DNA of 64,000 nucleotides from the NCBI RefSeq assembly GCF_005222755.1, contig NZ_STGD01000012.1:62001-126000 (forward strand). The letters run 5' to 3'. The notes under the pieces are model-generated. The model was not told where the DNA came from, searched no databases, and worked only from the letters and a program-made list of their open reading frames with translations. The stretch's first letter is position 1, and the number at the start of each line of letters is the position of its first letter. The DNA is from Roseomonas sp. HF4 (lineage in GTDB: Bacteria; Pseudomonadota; Alphaproteobacteria; Acetobacterales; Acetobacteraceae). Below are positions 1-8,691 of the stretch, piece after piece. Made by a program: the position numbers and the translations under genes.

Positions 1-1
1 C

Positions 2-421
2 AGCCAGGCGATCGTCGTCGCCATCGACGCCCGTCGGAAGGATACGGGGGAAGGCTGGGAGGTCTTCACCCATGGCGGCCGCCGGGGCACCGGCATCGAC
101 GCGCTGGACTGGGCAGGGCGGGTGCAGGCGCTCGGCGCCGGGGAGATCCTGCTGACCTCGATGGATCGGGACGGCACGAAGCAGGGCTTCGACCTGCCGC
201 TGACGCGCGCCGTGCGCGCCGTCGTGCGGCTGCCGATCGTGGCCTCGGGCGGCGTCGGCACGCCCGGGCATTTCATCGAGGGCGCGCGCGCCGGAGCGAC
301 GGGCCTGCTTGCCGCCTCCGTGTTCCACTACGGGGAATTCCGCATCGCCGACGCCAAGGCCGCGCTGGAAGCGGCGGGCCTGCCGGTGCGCCACGCCCCC
401 CCCGCGCGAAGGGCCGCCTGA
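2..421 (+). CDS. hisF: Imidazole glycerol phosphate synthase subunit HisF (C-terminal part)
   Basis: This is the 3' part of the cyclase subunit of imidazole glycerol phosphate synthase, which closes the imidazole ring in histidine synthesis using ammonia from HisH. The reading frame is open to the left edge of the window, so the start is not seen. Visible HisF landmarks are the VAID strand, the THGGR motif, the [15 protein letters not shown] catalytic and phosphate-binding loop (with the catalytic Asp) and the ASGGVG phosphate loop near the C-terminus. The stop codon overlaps the start of the next gene by one base (TGATG), so hisF and hisE are translationally coupled in a his operon. Confidence 0.96.
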   Translation, partial: SQAIVVAIDARRKDTGEGWEVFTHGGRRGTGIDALDWAGRVQALGAGEILLTSMDRDGTKQGFDLPLTRAVRAVVRLPIVASGGVGTPGHFIEGARAGATGLLAASVFHYGEFRIADAKAALEAAGLPVRHAPPARRAA

Positions 422-1008
422 TGGCCAAGGCAACGAAGGCAACAAAGAAGAAGATCGCCCGGAAGGCAGCGCCGAAGGCGCGCACAGGGGGAAAGCACAC
501 GGCCGGCAAGGCAGAGGCCAAGAAGGCGAAGCTCCCGGTGCCGGCGGTGGTGCGTGCCACCGCCGCGGCGGCCAAGGCAAAGGCCTCCAAGCCGGTGCGC
601 AAGGCCGAGAAACGCCTGCTCGCGCCGCTGGCGCCAAGGGTCGAGGGCGCGGAGGCCGCGATCCTCGACCGGCTCTGGCAGGTGGTGCAGGACCGCCGGC
701 GCGCCGGCGACGCCGCCGTGTCCCATTCCGCCCGTCTGCTGGCCCGCGGCACCGCCAAGGTGGTGCAGAAGCTGGGCGAGGAGGCGGTCGAATGCGTGAT
801 CGAGGCGGCGATGGGCAACCGCGGCGCCACCGTGCTGGAAAGCGCGGACCTGCTGTATCACCTGGTCGTCGTCTGGGTGGATGCCGGCATCCGGCCCGAG
901 GAGGTCTGGACGGAACTCGCGCGGCGCCAGGGGATTTCCGGCATCGCCGAGAAGGCGGCGCGGCCGCAGGGCATCCTGCGCGCGGCGGGGACGACGAAAC
1001 TCCCTTGA
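421..1008 (+). CDS. hisE: Phosphoribosyl-ATP pyrophosphatase HisE with histone-like N-terminal tail
   Basis: HisE hydrolyses phosphoribosyl-ATP to phosphoribosyl-AMP, the second step of histidine synthesis. The catalytic domain spans about residues 81-195 and shows the all-alpha MazG-like signature KLGEEAVE near residue 118 and the downstream ESADLLYHL metal-binding helix. The protein is 195 aa, while ordinary HisE is about 90-110 aa. The extra 75-80 residues are a Lys/Ala/Pro-rich, low-complexity tail resembling histone H1 or AlgP tails (repeated KAxKK and AKAKA runs). The tail is in frame with the ATG that overlaps the hisF stop, so it is probably translated. A start inside the tail cannot be excluded. 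Confidence 0.93.
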   Translation: MAKATKATKKKIARKAAPKARTGGKHTAGKAEAKKAKLPVPAVVRATAAAAKAKASKPVRKAEKRLLAPLAPRVEGAEAAILDRLWQVVQDRRRAGDAAVSHSARLLARGTAKVVQKLGEEAVECVIEAAMGNRGATVLESADLLYHLVVVWVDAGIRPEEVWTELARRQGISGIAEKAARPQGILRAAGTTKLP

Positions 1009-1070
1009 TGCCGCGGCCGCGGGGCGGGAACCTCCGCGCCCCGTCCGCCCCATGCCCGAGGAGGTCCCCC

Positions 1071-1454
1071 ATGCCGGTTTCCGGCCTGCCGCCCTACGAC
1101 GACGCCAACATCTTCGCGCGCATCCTGCGCGGCGAGATACCGGCGAAGACGGTGTTCGAGGACGAGCACGCGCTCGCCTTCCACGACATCGCGCCGCAGG
1201 CGCCGGTCCATGTGCTCGTGATCCCGAAGGGCCGGTACGTGTCGGTCGCGGATTTCGCGACGGCCGCGTCGGCGGAGGAGATCGCGGGCTTCTGGCGGGC
1301 AGTGGCGAAGGTGGCGAAGGATCTCGGGCTGGAGGCGCCGGGCTACCGCGTGCTGATGAACATGGGCGCCGATGGCGGGCAGGAAGTCCCGCACTACCAC
1401 GTGCACCTGTTCGGCGGCCGGGCGCTCGGGCGGATGGTGGCGCGGGCGGAATAG
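1071..1454 (+). CDS. HIT family nucleotide-binding protein
   Basis: This is a small cytosolic histidine-triad protein of 127 aa, likely a purine nucleotide phosphoramidase or hydrolase of the HINT/PKCI type. The family signature HxHxH is visible at His108, His110 and His112, and the N-terminal FARILRGEIPAKTVFEDEHALAF segment is typical of HinT. The ATG at 1071 is preceded by GAGGAGG at 1058-1064, which fixes the start. It sits 62 bp after hisE and is probably the last gene of the his operon, a common arrangement in alphaproteobacteria. Its physiological substrate cannot be read from the sequence. Confidence 0.93.
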   Translation: MPVSGLPPYDDANIFARILRGEIPAKTVFEDEHALAFHDIAPQAPVHVLVIPKGRYVSVADFATAASAEEIAGFWRAVAKVAKDLGLEAPGYRVLMNMGADGGQEVPHYHVHLFGGRALGRMVARAE

Positions 1455-1502
1455 GGAGCGCGCCGGCACTGGCCGCTGCGTTCGCATGCTAGGCTGCGTC
1501 GC

Positions 1503-1958
1503 ATGACACGAACCAGGCGCTTCCTCCTCCGGACCGGCCTCGTGCTCCTGCCCATGGCGGCCCTCGCCGACCCGCCGCAGGGCCGCGGCAACCAGGGCCG
1601 GGGTAACCAGGGAGGTGGCCAGGGCCAGGGGCAAGGGCGCGGCGGCGGCCCGCCCCCCGGGCGCGACAATGCCGGTGGCGGGGGCCGCCCAGCCTTCGCA
1701 GGCGACGCGCGCACGGTCGTCGGCAGCTGGCAAGCCGCCAATCCCGGCTGGTCACCCCGCCCGCTGCCACCCGGGCAGATGCGCCAGCTGGCGCGCGGCC
1801 GGCCGCTGCCGCCCGGCATTGCCCGCCAGCAGGTGCCGCCCGGGCTGCTCTCGCAACTGCCGGCCTATCCGGGCCACTCCTACGCGATGATCGGCACCTC
1901 GCTGGTGCTGCTGGGCGCCGGGGGCGTCGTGGTGGACATCATGGCCGGGCTGTTCTGA
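1503..1958 (+). CDS. Exported Gly/Gln-rich protein, CigR-like (RcnB-type) C-terminal domain
   Basis: A 151-aa protein with a plausible signal peptide (residues 1-22, cleavage after ALA). Residues 25-60 are a low-complexity Gly/Gln/Asn/Arg segment with repeated GRGNQGRGNQ units. The C-terminal 50 residues have the pattern LPPGIARQQVPPGLLSQLPAYPGHSY followed by a hydrophobic stretch, which resembles the C-terminus of the CigR anti-virulence regulator family and RcnB-like periplasmic proteins. Its role here is unknown. The ATG at 1503 follows 48 bp after the HIT gene, but no strong ribosome-binding site is seen. The next 250 bp to rsmI show nothing recognisable. Confidence 0.7.
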   Translation: MTRTRRFLLRTGLVLLPMAALADPPQGRGNQGRGNQGGGQGQGQGRGGGPPPGRDNAGGGGRPAFAGDARTVVGSWQAANPGWSPRPLPPGQMRQLARGRPLPPGIARQQVPPGLLSQLPAYPGHSYAMIGTSLVLLGAGGVVVDIMAGLF

Positions 1959-2210
1959 TACCGGGCGCAGGAGGGCATGGCCTTGGTGGCCGCCTTCGCG
2001 GCTGTGGTCCTGCGGGGGTCGAAGGTCGAAACGTCGCACGCGCGGCATGATGCGCACGGCACGAGAGTTCGGCTCGTGCCGAGGCCGCGAATGCAGCCCG
2101 CCGGATTGCCGGCGGAGCCAAGGAAACCCGAGGTTTCCGCCCGGCGTGTGAGGGCATGAAGAGGGCAACGACCAGCGGTCGAAGCATTCGACCATTGGCA
2201 TGAGCAGGCG

Positions 2211-3122
2211 TCACGTGCCTAGGCCAAGGTCCAGCGCCTGCCGGTAGACGTCGCGGCGCTTCAGCCCGGTGGCCTCCGCCACGCTTGCCGCCGCGTCGCG
2301 CAGGCTGAGCCCCGCGGCGAAGGCGGCGCGCAGCCGCGCCTCGACCTCCTCGGCCCCGGCCACCTCCTCCGCCGGCGCAGGGCCCACCACGATGCAGATC
2401 TCGCCCCGCGCCTCGGCCGTGGCGTAATGCGCGGCAAGGTCGCCGAGCGTGCCGCGCCGCACCTCCTCGAACCGCTTGGTCAATTCGCGCGCCACCGAGG
2501 CCGGCCGGTCGGCACCGAGCGCCGCGGCCATGGCCGCCAGCGCCTCGGCCAGGCGGTGCGGCGCCTCGAAGAACACCAGGCTCGCCGCGAGCCCGGCGCG
2601 CTCGATGCCGCGCAGCCGTTCCAGCTCCGCCGCGCGCGGGCCGGCGCGCGCCGGCAGGAAGCCCAGGAACAGGAATGGGTGCGGCGGCAGGCCCGACAGC
2701 GCCAGCGCCATGACCGCCGCATTCGGCCCCGGCACGGCCGAGACCGCGACCCCGGCCTCGATCGCCGCGCGCACCAGGCGGAAGCCCGGGTCGCTCACGA
2801 GCGGCGTGCCGGCATCGGAGACCAGGGCGAAGCGTTCGCCGCCCTTCATGCGTTCAACCAGCCTGGGGGCTTGCGCGGCCTCGTTGTGATCGTGCAAGGG
2901 GATCATGGTCGCGGCTATGCCCTGGCGCGAAAGCAGGCCACCCGTCACCCTGCTGTCCTCGCACAGCACGGCGTCGGCGTCCCTCAAGGCCGCCAGGGCC
3001 CGCGGCGACAGGTCGCCGAGATTGCCGATCGGCGTCGCGACGAGCATGAGGCCCGGCGCCGCCGGACCACCGGGAGGATCCAAGGACCGTGCCCCCTCTG
3101 CCTCGCCTGACCCTCCTGCCAC
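2211..3122 (-). CDS. rsmI: 16S rRNA (cytidine(1402)-2'-O)-methyltransferase RsmI
   Basis: RsmI methylates the 2'-O of C1402 in the decoding centre of 16S rRNA with SAM. The tetrapyrrole-methylase fold is evident from VATPIGNLGD near the N-terminus, the CEDSR motif, SDAGTPLVSDPG, and AVPGPNA. The C-terminal segment ending in LKRRDVYRQAL is the usual RsmI helix. I chose the GTG at 3122 because it has GGAGAGG just upstream. An alternative is ATG at 3047, giving MLVATPIGN. With the GTG start the 5' end overlaps the divergent lipoprotein gene by 34 bp. The divergent pairing with a penicillin-binding-protein activator is common in proteobacteria. Confidence 0.94.
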   Translation of the reverse strand: MAGGSGEAEGARSLDPPGGPAAPGLMLVATPIGNLGDLSPRALAALRDADAVLCEDSRVTGGLLSRQGIAATMIPLHDHNEAAQAPRLVERMKGGERFALVSDAGTPLVSDPGFRLVRAAIEAGVAVSAVPGPNAAVMALALSGLPPHPFLFLGFLPARAGPRAAELERLRGIERAGLAASLVFFEAPHRLAEALAAMAAALGADRPASVARELTKRFEEVRRGTLGDLAAHYATAEARGEICIVVGPAPAEEVAGAEEVEARLRAAFAAGLSLRDAAASVAEATGLKRRDVYRQALDLGLGT

Positions 3123-4240
3123 GCCGCCTCTCCGTCCTCGCGCTGATGGCCCTTGTGGGCCTCGGGGCCTGCGGGCCGCAAGCCTCGGGTCCGATCGCGA
3201 GCCGCCAGCCGCTGCAGGACCCGCCGCGCAACCGCATCGCGCTGCTGCTGCCGCTGTCCGGTCCGCAGGCGCCGCTCGGCGCCGCCATGCAGCAGGCGGC
3301 CGAATTGGCGCTGTTCGAACGCGGCAGCCGCGCGGTGGACTTCCTGCCGATGGACACCGGCGGCACCGCCTCGGGCGCCGCGGCCGCGGCGCGACAGGCC
3401 TCGGGGCAGGGGGCGCGCGTCATCGTCGGGCCGCTCACGGCATCCGAGACCTCCGCCGCCTCGGCCGCCGCGCGTGCCGCACGCATCCCGATCCTCGCCT
3501 TCACGAACGATGCAGCGCAGTCCGGGCCAGGTGTCTGGACGATGGGCGTGACGCCGGCGCAGCAGGTGCGCCGCGCCATGGCTGCGGCCATGTCGGACGG
3601 CGCGCAGCGCTTTGCGCTCGCCGCGCCGGACGATGCCTTCGGCCGGGCGCTCGCCACTGCCATGCGGTCCATGGCCGCCGAATGGGGCCTGGCGGAGCCG
3701 GTCATCGTGCTGCACGCGCAGCGCGCCGGCACCTCGGCCGCGGCGGAACTGGCGCGGCGAGCGCCGACCGGCCTCGACGCCGTGCTCATCGGCAGCACCG
3801 GGCAGCAGGCGCGGGAGGTGGCGGCGGCGCTGGCGCCGGCCGGCCTCGCCAACCCGTCACCGCGCATTCTCGGCCATGCGCTCTGGGCACTGGATGCCGG
3901 GCTCGGCCAGGAACCAGCGCTGCACGGTGCGATCTTCGCCGCCCCCGACCCGGCCAGCCGCAACCGCTTCGATGCGCGCTACGAGGGCGCCTTCGGCGTG
4001 CGCCCGCCGCGCCTGGCCGGCATCGCCTACGACGCGGCCGGCGTCGCGGCGCGCGTGGTGCTGACGCCGCGCGGCCAGGCCGGCCCCAATACCGGGGAGG
4101 TCTTCGACGGCGTGGACGGGCCCGTGCGCCTGCAGCCGGAAGGGCGGGTGCAGCGCGGCCTGGCGCTGTTCGCCGTCGAGCCCTCGGGCGAGGCCCGGAT
4201 GCTCGAACGCGCCCCGCAGCCCGGCGCAGCGGGGTCCTGA
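3089..4240 (+). CDS. Penicillin-binding protein activator lipoprotein (LpoA-like)
   Basis: A 383-aa lipoprotein with a periplasmic-binding-protein fold of the LpoA/Leu-Ile-Val-binding type. In gammaproteobacteria LpoA stimulates PBP1A; the same job is inferred here. The signal peptide has two arginines, a hydrophobic core and the lipobox VGLGAC (Cys27). Residues 45-365 hold the type I binding-protein domain with IALLLPLSGPQAPLG at its start and VIVGPL after the first strand. The gene starts at GTG 3089 behind CAAGGA. It is divergent from rsmI, as lpoA is in E. coli, which supports the assignment. It is followed after 20 bp by a sensor kinase gene. Confidence 0.86.
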   Translation: MPPLPRLTLLPRRLSVLALMALVGLGACGPQASGPIASRQPLQDPPRNRIALLLPLSGPQAPLGAAMQQAAELALFERGSRAVDFLPMDTGGTASGAAAAARQASGQGARVIVGPLTASETSAASAAARAARIPILAFTNDAAQSGPGVWTMGVTPAQQVRRAMAAAMSDGAQRFALAAPDDAFGRALATAMRSMAAEWGLAEPVIVLHAQRAGTSAAAELARRAPTGLDAVLIGSTGQQAREVAAALAPAGLANPSPRILGHALWALDAGLGQEPALHGAIFAAPDPASRNRFDARYEGAFGVRPPRLAGIAYDAAGVAARVVLTPRGQAGPNTGEVFDGVDGPVRLQPEGRVQRGLALFAVEPSGEARMLERAPQPGAAGS

Positions 4241-4260
4241 CCGCGGACGCGCGGGTCGTC

Positions 4261-5655
4261 GTGCCCATCGGCCCGGTTGCCTGGCTGCGCGCGACCCTGG
4301 TCGTGGCCGGCGTGCCGGCGGCGGCGCTGGCGGTCCTGATGGCCATGGGCGCTCTGGCGGCAGGGCCGGGGGCGCTGGCGCTGCTCGCGACGGTCGCGGC
4401 CGGCGCCGGGGTCGCCTGGCTCTGGCTCGGCACGCTCGGCAGCCTGGCGCGGCAGATCCGCGTCGCGGCCGCGGGCGGCGGCCTGCCCGAGCTGACGGTG
4501 GCGCCCGTGCTGCCCTCGGTGCAGGAGGTGGCCGACGGCGTCACCCGCCTGGCGCGCAGCCTGGCGGAACGCAGCGCGATGGTGGAACGGCTGCGCCGCG
4601 CGGATGCCGCCATCATCGAGGCGCTGCCCGACCCGCTGATCGTCCTTTCGGCCGAACGCGTGCCGCTGCGCGCCAACCGCGCGGCGCGCGAGATGCTGGG
4701 CCCGCCGCTCGCGGCCGGCGCGCCGACGGACGCCGCCGCGCTGCTCCGCCACCCCGCCATCGCCGAGGCGCTGGACCGCGCCCTGGCCTCGGGCGCCGTT
4801 GCGGTTGTCGATGTGCGGCTGCCGGTGCCGGTCGCGCGCGACATGGCGGCGCAGGTCATCCCGATGGACCCGCCGCTGGCCGATGGCGGGCGGCTCCTGG
4901 TGCTGCTGTCGGACCGCACGCGCGACCGCGCGCTGGAACGGATGCGCGCCGACTTCGTCGCCAATGCCAGCCATGAATTGCGCACGCCGCTCGCCAGCCT
5001 GATCGGCTTCATCGAGACGCTGCGCGGGCCCGCCGCCGAAGACACCGCCGCGCAGCAGCGCTTCCTGCAGATCATGGCCGAGCAGTCGGAGCGGATGCGC
5101 CGTCTGATCGACGACCTGCTCGGCCTGTCGCGCATCGAGATGAACGAGCACCAGGCGCCGTCCGGCCGTGCCGACGTCGCGGCCGTGGCGCGGGCGGAGG
5201 CGGAGGCGATGGCGCCCATCCTCGCGGCGCGTGGCGCGCGGCTCGACCTCGCGCTGACGCCCGCGGTGGCGGAGCCGGCGGATGCCGAGCAGGTGGCGCA
5301 GGTGCTGCGCAACCTGCTCGACAACGCGATCCGGCACGGGCGGGAAGGCGGCACCGTCCGCCTGAGCGTGACCCCCGCGCCGGGCGCGGACGGGCGGCCC
5401 GGCCTCGTGCTCGCCGTCGCCGACGACGGGCCGGGCGTCCCAAGGGAGCACCTGCCGCGCCTGACGGAACGCTTCTACCGCGTGGACAAGGGACGATCGC
5501 GGCGCGCCGGCGGCACGGGGCTCGGGCTTGCCATCGTGAAGCACATCGTCAACCGCCACCGCGGCACGCTCGCGATCGACAGCGAGGAAGGCGTCGGCAC
5601 CAGCTTCCAGGTCTGGCTGCCCGGCGGCGCCGGCAGCGTCTTGCCGCCGCGCTGA
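4261..5655 (+). CDS. PhoR-like membrane sensor histidine kinase
   Basis: A 464-aa sensor kinase with two hydrophobic helices at about residues 6-30 and 38-60, a PAS-like segment at about 115-215 (AIIEALPDPLIVLS), then a HisKA domain with H238 in SHELRTPLASLIGFIETL and a HATPase domain with the N box NLLDNAIRHG and the G boxes DDGPGVP and GGTGLGLAIVK. The H-box wording is that of PhoR, the phosphate-regulon kinase. No phoB or pst gene is in the window, so the signal is not established. GTG 4261 is the first sensible start after the upstream stop at 4240. The kinase is probably cotranscribed with the upstream lipoprotein gene. Confidence 0.85.
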   Translation: MPIGPVAWLRATLVVAGVPAAALAVLMAMGALAAGPGALALLATVAAGAGVAWLWLGTLGSLARQIRVAAAGGGLPELTVAPVLPSVQEVADGVTRLARSLAERSAMVERLRRADAAIIEALPDPLIVLSAERVPLRANRAAREMLGPPLAAGAPTDAAALLRHPAIAEALDRALASGAVAVVDVRLPVPVARDMAAQVIPMDPPLADGGRLLVLLSDRTRDRALERMRADFVANASHELRTPLASLIGFIETLRGPAAEDTAAQQRFLQIMAEQSERMRRLIDDLLGLSRIEMNEHQAPSGRADVAAVARAEAEAMAPILAARGARLDLALTPAVAEPADAEQVAQVLRNLLDNAIRHGREGGTVRLSVTPAPGADGRPGLVLAVADDGPGVPREHLPRLTERFYRVDKGRSRRAGGTGLGLAIVKHIVNRHRGTLAIDSEEGVGTSFQVWLPGGAGSVLPPR

Positions 5656-5692
5656 ACGCGCCGCAGGCTGCACCCTTCGCGAGGAGAGACCC

Positions 5693-7009
5693 ATGGCGCG
5701 ACGGCAGATGCATCTCGGCGTGTTCGTGCTCGGCACCGGCAACCACATCGCCGGCTGGCGCATGCCCGGCGCCTACGATTCCTTCCAGTCCCTGCCCGTC
5801 ATCCAGCACATCGCCCGCATCGCCGAGCGCGGCTGCTTCGACCTGCTGTTCCTGGGCGATTCCCTGCAGGCCGGCGCCAACGACCACCCGTCCTTCACGG
5901 CGCGGTTCGAGCCCGTCACGATGCTCTCGGCGCTGGCGGCGACGACGACGCATCTCGGCCTCGGCGCCACCATGTCCACGTCGTACATGGAGCCCTTCAA
6001 CGTCGCGCGGTTCTTCGCCTCCCTTGATCACCTGAGCGGCGGGCGGGCGGCGTGGAACGCCGTCACCTCCTCCAATCCGCGCGCGGCGCCGAACTATGGG
6101 CGGGAACACGCGCCGCATGCCGACCGCTACCGCGTCGCGGAGGAATTCGTCGACGTGGTGATGGGCCTCTGGGACTGCTGGGACGAGGGCGCGATCGTCG
6201 CCGAGCGCGACACCGGTCGCTACATCGACGCTGCGAAGATGCGCAGCCTCGACCACCAGGGCGAGTTCTTCAGCGTGAAGGGGCCGCTCAACATCGGGCG
6301 CTGCCCGCAGGGGCGACCGATCATGATCCAGGCCGGGGCGTCCGAGCCCGGGCTGAACCTCGCCGCGCGGACGGCCGATGTCGTGTTCTCCGTGGTGCAG
6401 GACCTCGAGGAGGCGCAGGCGGGCTACGCCGCGCTCAAGTCCCGCCTGCCCGGCTTCGGCCGGCGCGCGGAGGAAGTGGCCGTGCTGCCCGGCGTGATGC
6501 CCATCGTCGGCCGCACGCGGCAGGAGGCGCGCGACCTGCTCGACCGGCTGCAGTCCTTCGTCACCTCGACCAATGCGGCATCGCTGCTGTCCTCCCGCCT
6601 CGGCGTCGACGTCTCGGGCTTTCCGCCGGACGAGCGCGTGCCCGACCTGCCGCTGCCCGAGACCTCGCACGGCTTCGCGCGCGCGATGCTGTCCAAGGCG
6701 CGGCGGGAGGAGATGACCTGGCGGGACCTGCTGAACCTGACCGGTGCGGCGCGCGGGCACTGGGTGATCTGCGGCACCGCCGCCGACATCGCGGACACGC
6801 TTCAGGAGTGGTTCGAAGGCGGCGCGGCGGACGGGTTCAACGTGATGCCCGCCTGGTTCCCGGGCGCCTTCGACGATTTCGTGGACCAGGTGGTGCCGGA
6901 GCTGCAGCGGCGCGGACTGTTCCGGGAACGGTACGCGGCCGCGACGCTGCGCGGGCATCTCGGGCTCGACATGCCGGAGAACAGGTTCTTTTCAAGGGCA
7001 GGGGGGTGA
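5693..7009 (+). CDS. LLM-class flavin-dependent monooxygenase (NtaA/SnaA/DszA family)
   Basis: A 438-aa bacterial-luciferase-like flavin monooxygenase. Members use FMNH2 from a partner reductase to oxidise substrates such as nitrilotriacetate, dibenzothiophene sulfone or pristinamycin. Family landmarks are the N-terminal GVFVLGTGNHIAGWR, the TMLSALAATTTHLGLGATMSTSY strand pair, GGRAAWNAVTSSN with the characteristic NxVTS motif, and RPIMIQAGASEPG. The ATG at 5693 follows GAGGAGAGA. No reductase gene is adjacent, so the enzyme must draw on a reductase encoded elsewhere. The substrate cannot be inferred from context. Confidence 0.9.
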   Translation: MARRQMHLGVFVLGTGNHIAGWRMPGAYDSFQSLPVIQHIARIAERGCFDLLFLGDSLQAGANDHPSFTARFEPVTMLSALAATTTHLGLGATMSTSYMEPFNVARFFASLDHLSGGRAAWNAVTSSNPRAAPNYGREHAPHADRYRVAEEFVDVVMGLWDCWDEGAIVAERDTGRYIDAAKMRSLDHQGEFFSVKGPLNIGRCPQGRPIMIQAGASEPGLNLAARTADVVFSVVQDLEEAQAGYAALKSRLPGFGRRAEEVAVLPGVMPIVGRTRQEARDLLDRLQSFVTSTNAASLLSSRLGVDVSGFPPDERVPDLPLPETSHGFARAMLSKARREEMTWRDLLNLTGAARGHWVICGTAADIADTLQEWFEGGAADGFNVMPAWFPGAFDDFVDQVVPELQRRGLFRERYAAATLRGHLGLDMPENRFFSRAGG

Positions 7010-7072
7010 ACGCCCCCGCTCCCCTCCCTTTTTCGGTTCCCTGCCGCCGCCGCCGTCCTGGCGGATGGCGCC

Positions 7073-7402
7073 CTAGCCGGGCATGCAGCGACGCATGGTC
7101 TCGTCGCGCAGGTCGGTGCGGCGTTCCACATCGCCGTTCTGGCGGCCGGCGGCGGCGTCTCGCGCGGCCTGCTCCAGCACGGCGTTCGACAGGTTGGACC
7201 GGACCAGCACGCCGGCCGTGCATGCCGCCAGGCGCCGCCACTCCGGCATCTGGTCCGCCGGCACGTTGGCGCGGCGCGCCTGGGCCAGCATCCCCTCGGC
7301 GAGCCGGTCCGCGATGCCGGGCGGCCGCGCCTGCGGGCTCTGCGCCAGGGCGGGCAGCGCGGCAAGGGTCGCGATCAGGGCGATGGCCAGGGCACGGGTC
7401 AT
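7073..7402 (-). CDS. Small exported protein of unknown function
   Basis: A 109-aa protein with a clean signal peptide (MTRALAIALIATLAALPALAQ) and a short alpha-helical mature part containing two cysteines, CTAG and RRCMPG at the extreme C-terminus, which could form a disulphide. I recognise no family. The ATG at 7402 was chosen over an upstream in-frame start at 7456 because it begins directly with the signal peptide and has GAGGAG upstream. The 3' end lies 63 bp from the convergent flavin monooxygenase. It may be cotranscribed with rlmN, which lies about 100 bp upstream. Confidence 0.7.
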   Translation of the reverse strand: MTRALAIALIATLAALPALAQSPQARPPGIADRLAEGMLAQARRANVPADQMPEWRRLAACTAGVLVRSNLSNAVLEQAARDAAAGRQNGDVERRTDLRDETMRRCMPG

Positions 7403-7503
7403 TTCGGGCGATCTCCTCGACTGCGGCAGTCCCCGCCGGACCGTAACCGACGGCAAGGCGAAGAGTCATGTCGTGCGAAGGCGAAACCTTCGTGCGCCGG
7501 GCG

Positions 7504-8691
7504 TCAGTTGACCCTGAGAGGCCGCTTCGCGCGTTCGCTCTCGGTCTTGAGTTGCCCGCAGGCCGCCAGGATGTCCCGCCCGCGCGGCCGGCGGATCGGG
7601 CTCGCGTAGCCGGCGTCGTTCAGGATGGCGGCGAAGCGCTGGATCTGCTCGGTCGTCGAGGTCTTGTAGGCGCTGCCCGGCCAGGGGTTGAACGGGATCA
7701 GGTTCACCTTCGCCGGCAGGCCGCGCAGCAGGCGCACCAGTTCGCGCGCCTCGGCCTCGCTGTCGTTGACGCCGCGCAGCATGACGTATTCGAAGGTGAT
7801 GCGCCGCGCATTCGACGCGCCGGGATAGCGCCGGCAGGCGGCCAGCAGGTCCTCGATCGGATACTTGCGGTTCAGCGGCACGATCTCGTCGCGCAGCTCG
7901 TTAGTCACCGCGTGCAGCGACACGGCAAGGCCGACGCCGAGCTCCGCGCCGCAGCGGTCCATCATCGGCACGACGCCCGAGGTGGACAGCGTGATGCGCC
8001 GGCGCGACAGGCCGATGCCCTCGTGGTCCATCACGATGCGCAGCGCCTTCGCCACGTTCTCGTAGTTGTACAGCGGCTCCCCCATGCCCATCACGACGAT
8101 GTTGGACAGGTGGCGCGCCGTGCCGTCCTTCGGCGATGGCCATTCGCCGTAGGAATCGCGGGCCGCCATGAACTGGCCGACGATCTCGGCGGCGCCGAGG
8201 TTGCGAACCAGCTTCTGCGTGCCGGTGTGGCAAAAGGTGCAGGACAGGGTGCAGCCGACCTGCGTGCTGATGCAGACCGCGCCGCGGTCCTCATCGGCCG
8301 AGGGGATGTAGACCGTCTCGACCCGCTGCCCGTCGCGGAAGGCGAAGACCCATTTGCGGGTGCTGTCGGCGCTCTCCTGCTGGGTCGCGACCTCCGGCCG
8401 GCCGACCACGAAGCGCTCGGCCAGCTTCGCCTGCATGGGCTTCGCGATCGTGCTCATCTTCGCGAAGTCGGTCTCGCCCTGGTGGTAGATCCAGTGCCAG
8501 AGCTGCTTGGCGCGGAAGGGCTTATCGCCGATCGCGGCCATCTCGGCCGCCAGGTCGTCCCGCGACAGTCCGACCAGGTCGCGGCGCCCGTCGGGCAGGG
8601 TGGCCGGCGGCGGGGCGAAGATCGCGGCCTTGGCCAGGATGCGCGCGCGTTCGGCCTCGGCCAGCCCGTCCGTCGTGGCGGCCTGGCTCAT
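7504..8691 (-). CDS. rlmN: Dual-specificity RNA methyltransferase RlmN
   Basis: Radical-SAM enzyme that methylates C2 of A2503 in 23S rRNA and A37 of some tRNAs. The 4Fe-4S ligands are C147, C151 and C154 in VGCTLSCTFC. The N-terminal HhH-like domain contains KPFRAKQLWHWIYHQG, and the SAM-binding MGMGEPLYNYENV and C-terminal RRPRGRDILAACGQL with the catalytic cysteine region are all present. The ATG at 8691 overlaps the stop of the upstream IalB gene (ATGA), which decides the start over the in-frame ATG at 8709. The length of 395 aa is normal for alphaproteobacterial RlmN. Confidence 0.97.
   Translation of the reverse strand: MSQAATTDGLAEAERARILAKAAIFAPPPATLPDGRRDLVGLSRDDLAAEMAAIGDKPFRAKQLWHWIYHQGETDFAKMSTIAKPMQAKLAERFVVGRPEVATQQESADSTRKWVFAFRDGQRVETVYIPSADEDRGAVCISTQVGCTLSCTFCHTGTQKLVRNLGAAEIVGQFMAARDSYGEWPSPKDGTARHLSNIVVMGMGEPLYNYENVAKALRIVMDHEGIGLSRRRITLSTSGVVPMMDRCGAELGVGLAVSLHAVTNELRDEIVPLNRKYPIEDLLAACRRYPGASNARRITFEYVMLRGVNDSEAEARELVRLLRGLPAKVNLIPFNPWPGSAYKTSTTEQIQRFAAILNDAGYASPIRRPRGRDILAACGQLKTESERAKRPLRVN

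Noticed and set aside
1959-2210. Possible short gene between the CigR-like gene and rsmI
   Set aside because: Candidate frames of about 60 codons lack ribosome-binding sites and motifs; left as non-coding.
2905-4260. In-frame upstream extension of the PhoR-like kinase
   Set aside because: It runs through the PBP-activator gene in another frame and has no membrane or sensor motif; the kinase begins sensibly at GTG 4261.
7008-7045. C-rich stretch resembling one arm of the dyad repeat family
   Set aside because: Only a short pyrimidine tract matches and no hairpin or partner arm is present.
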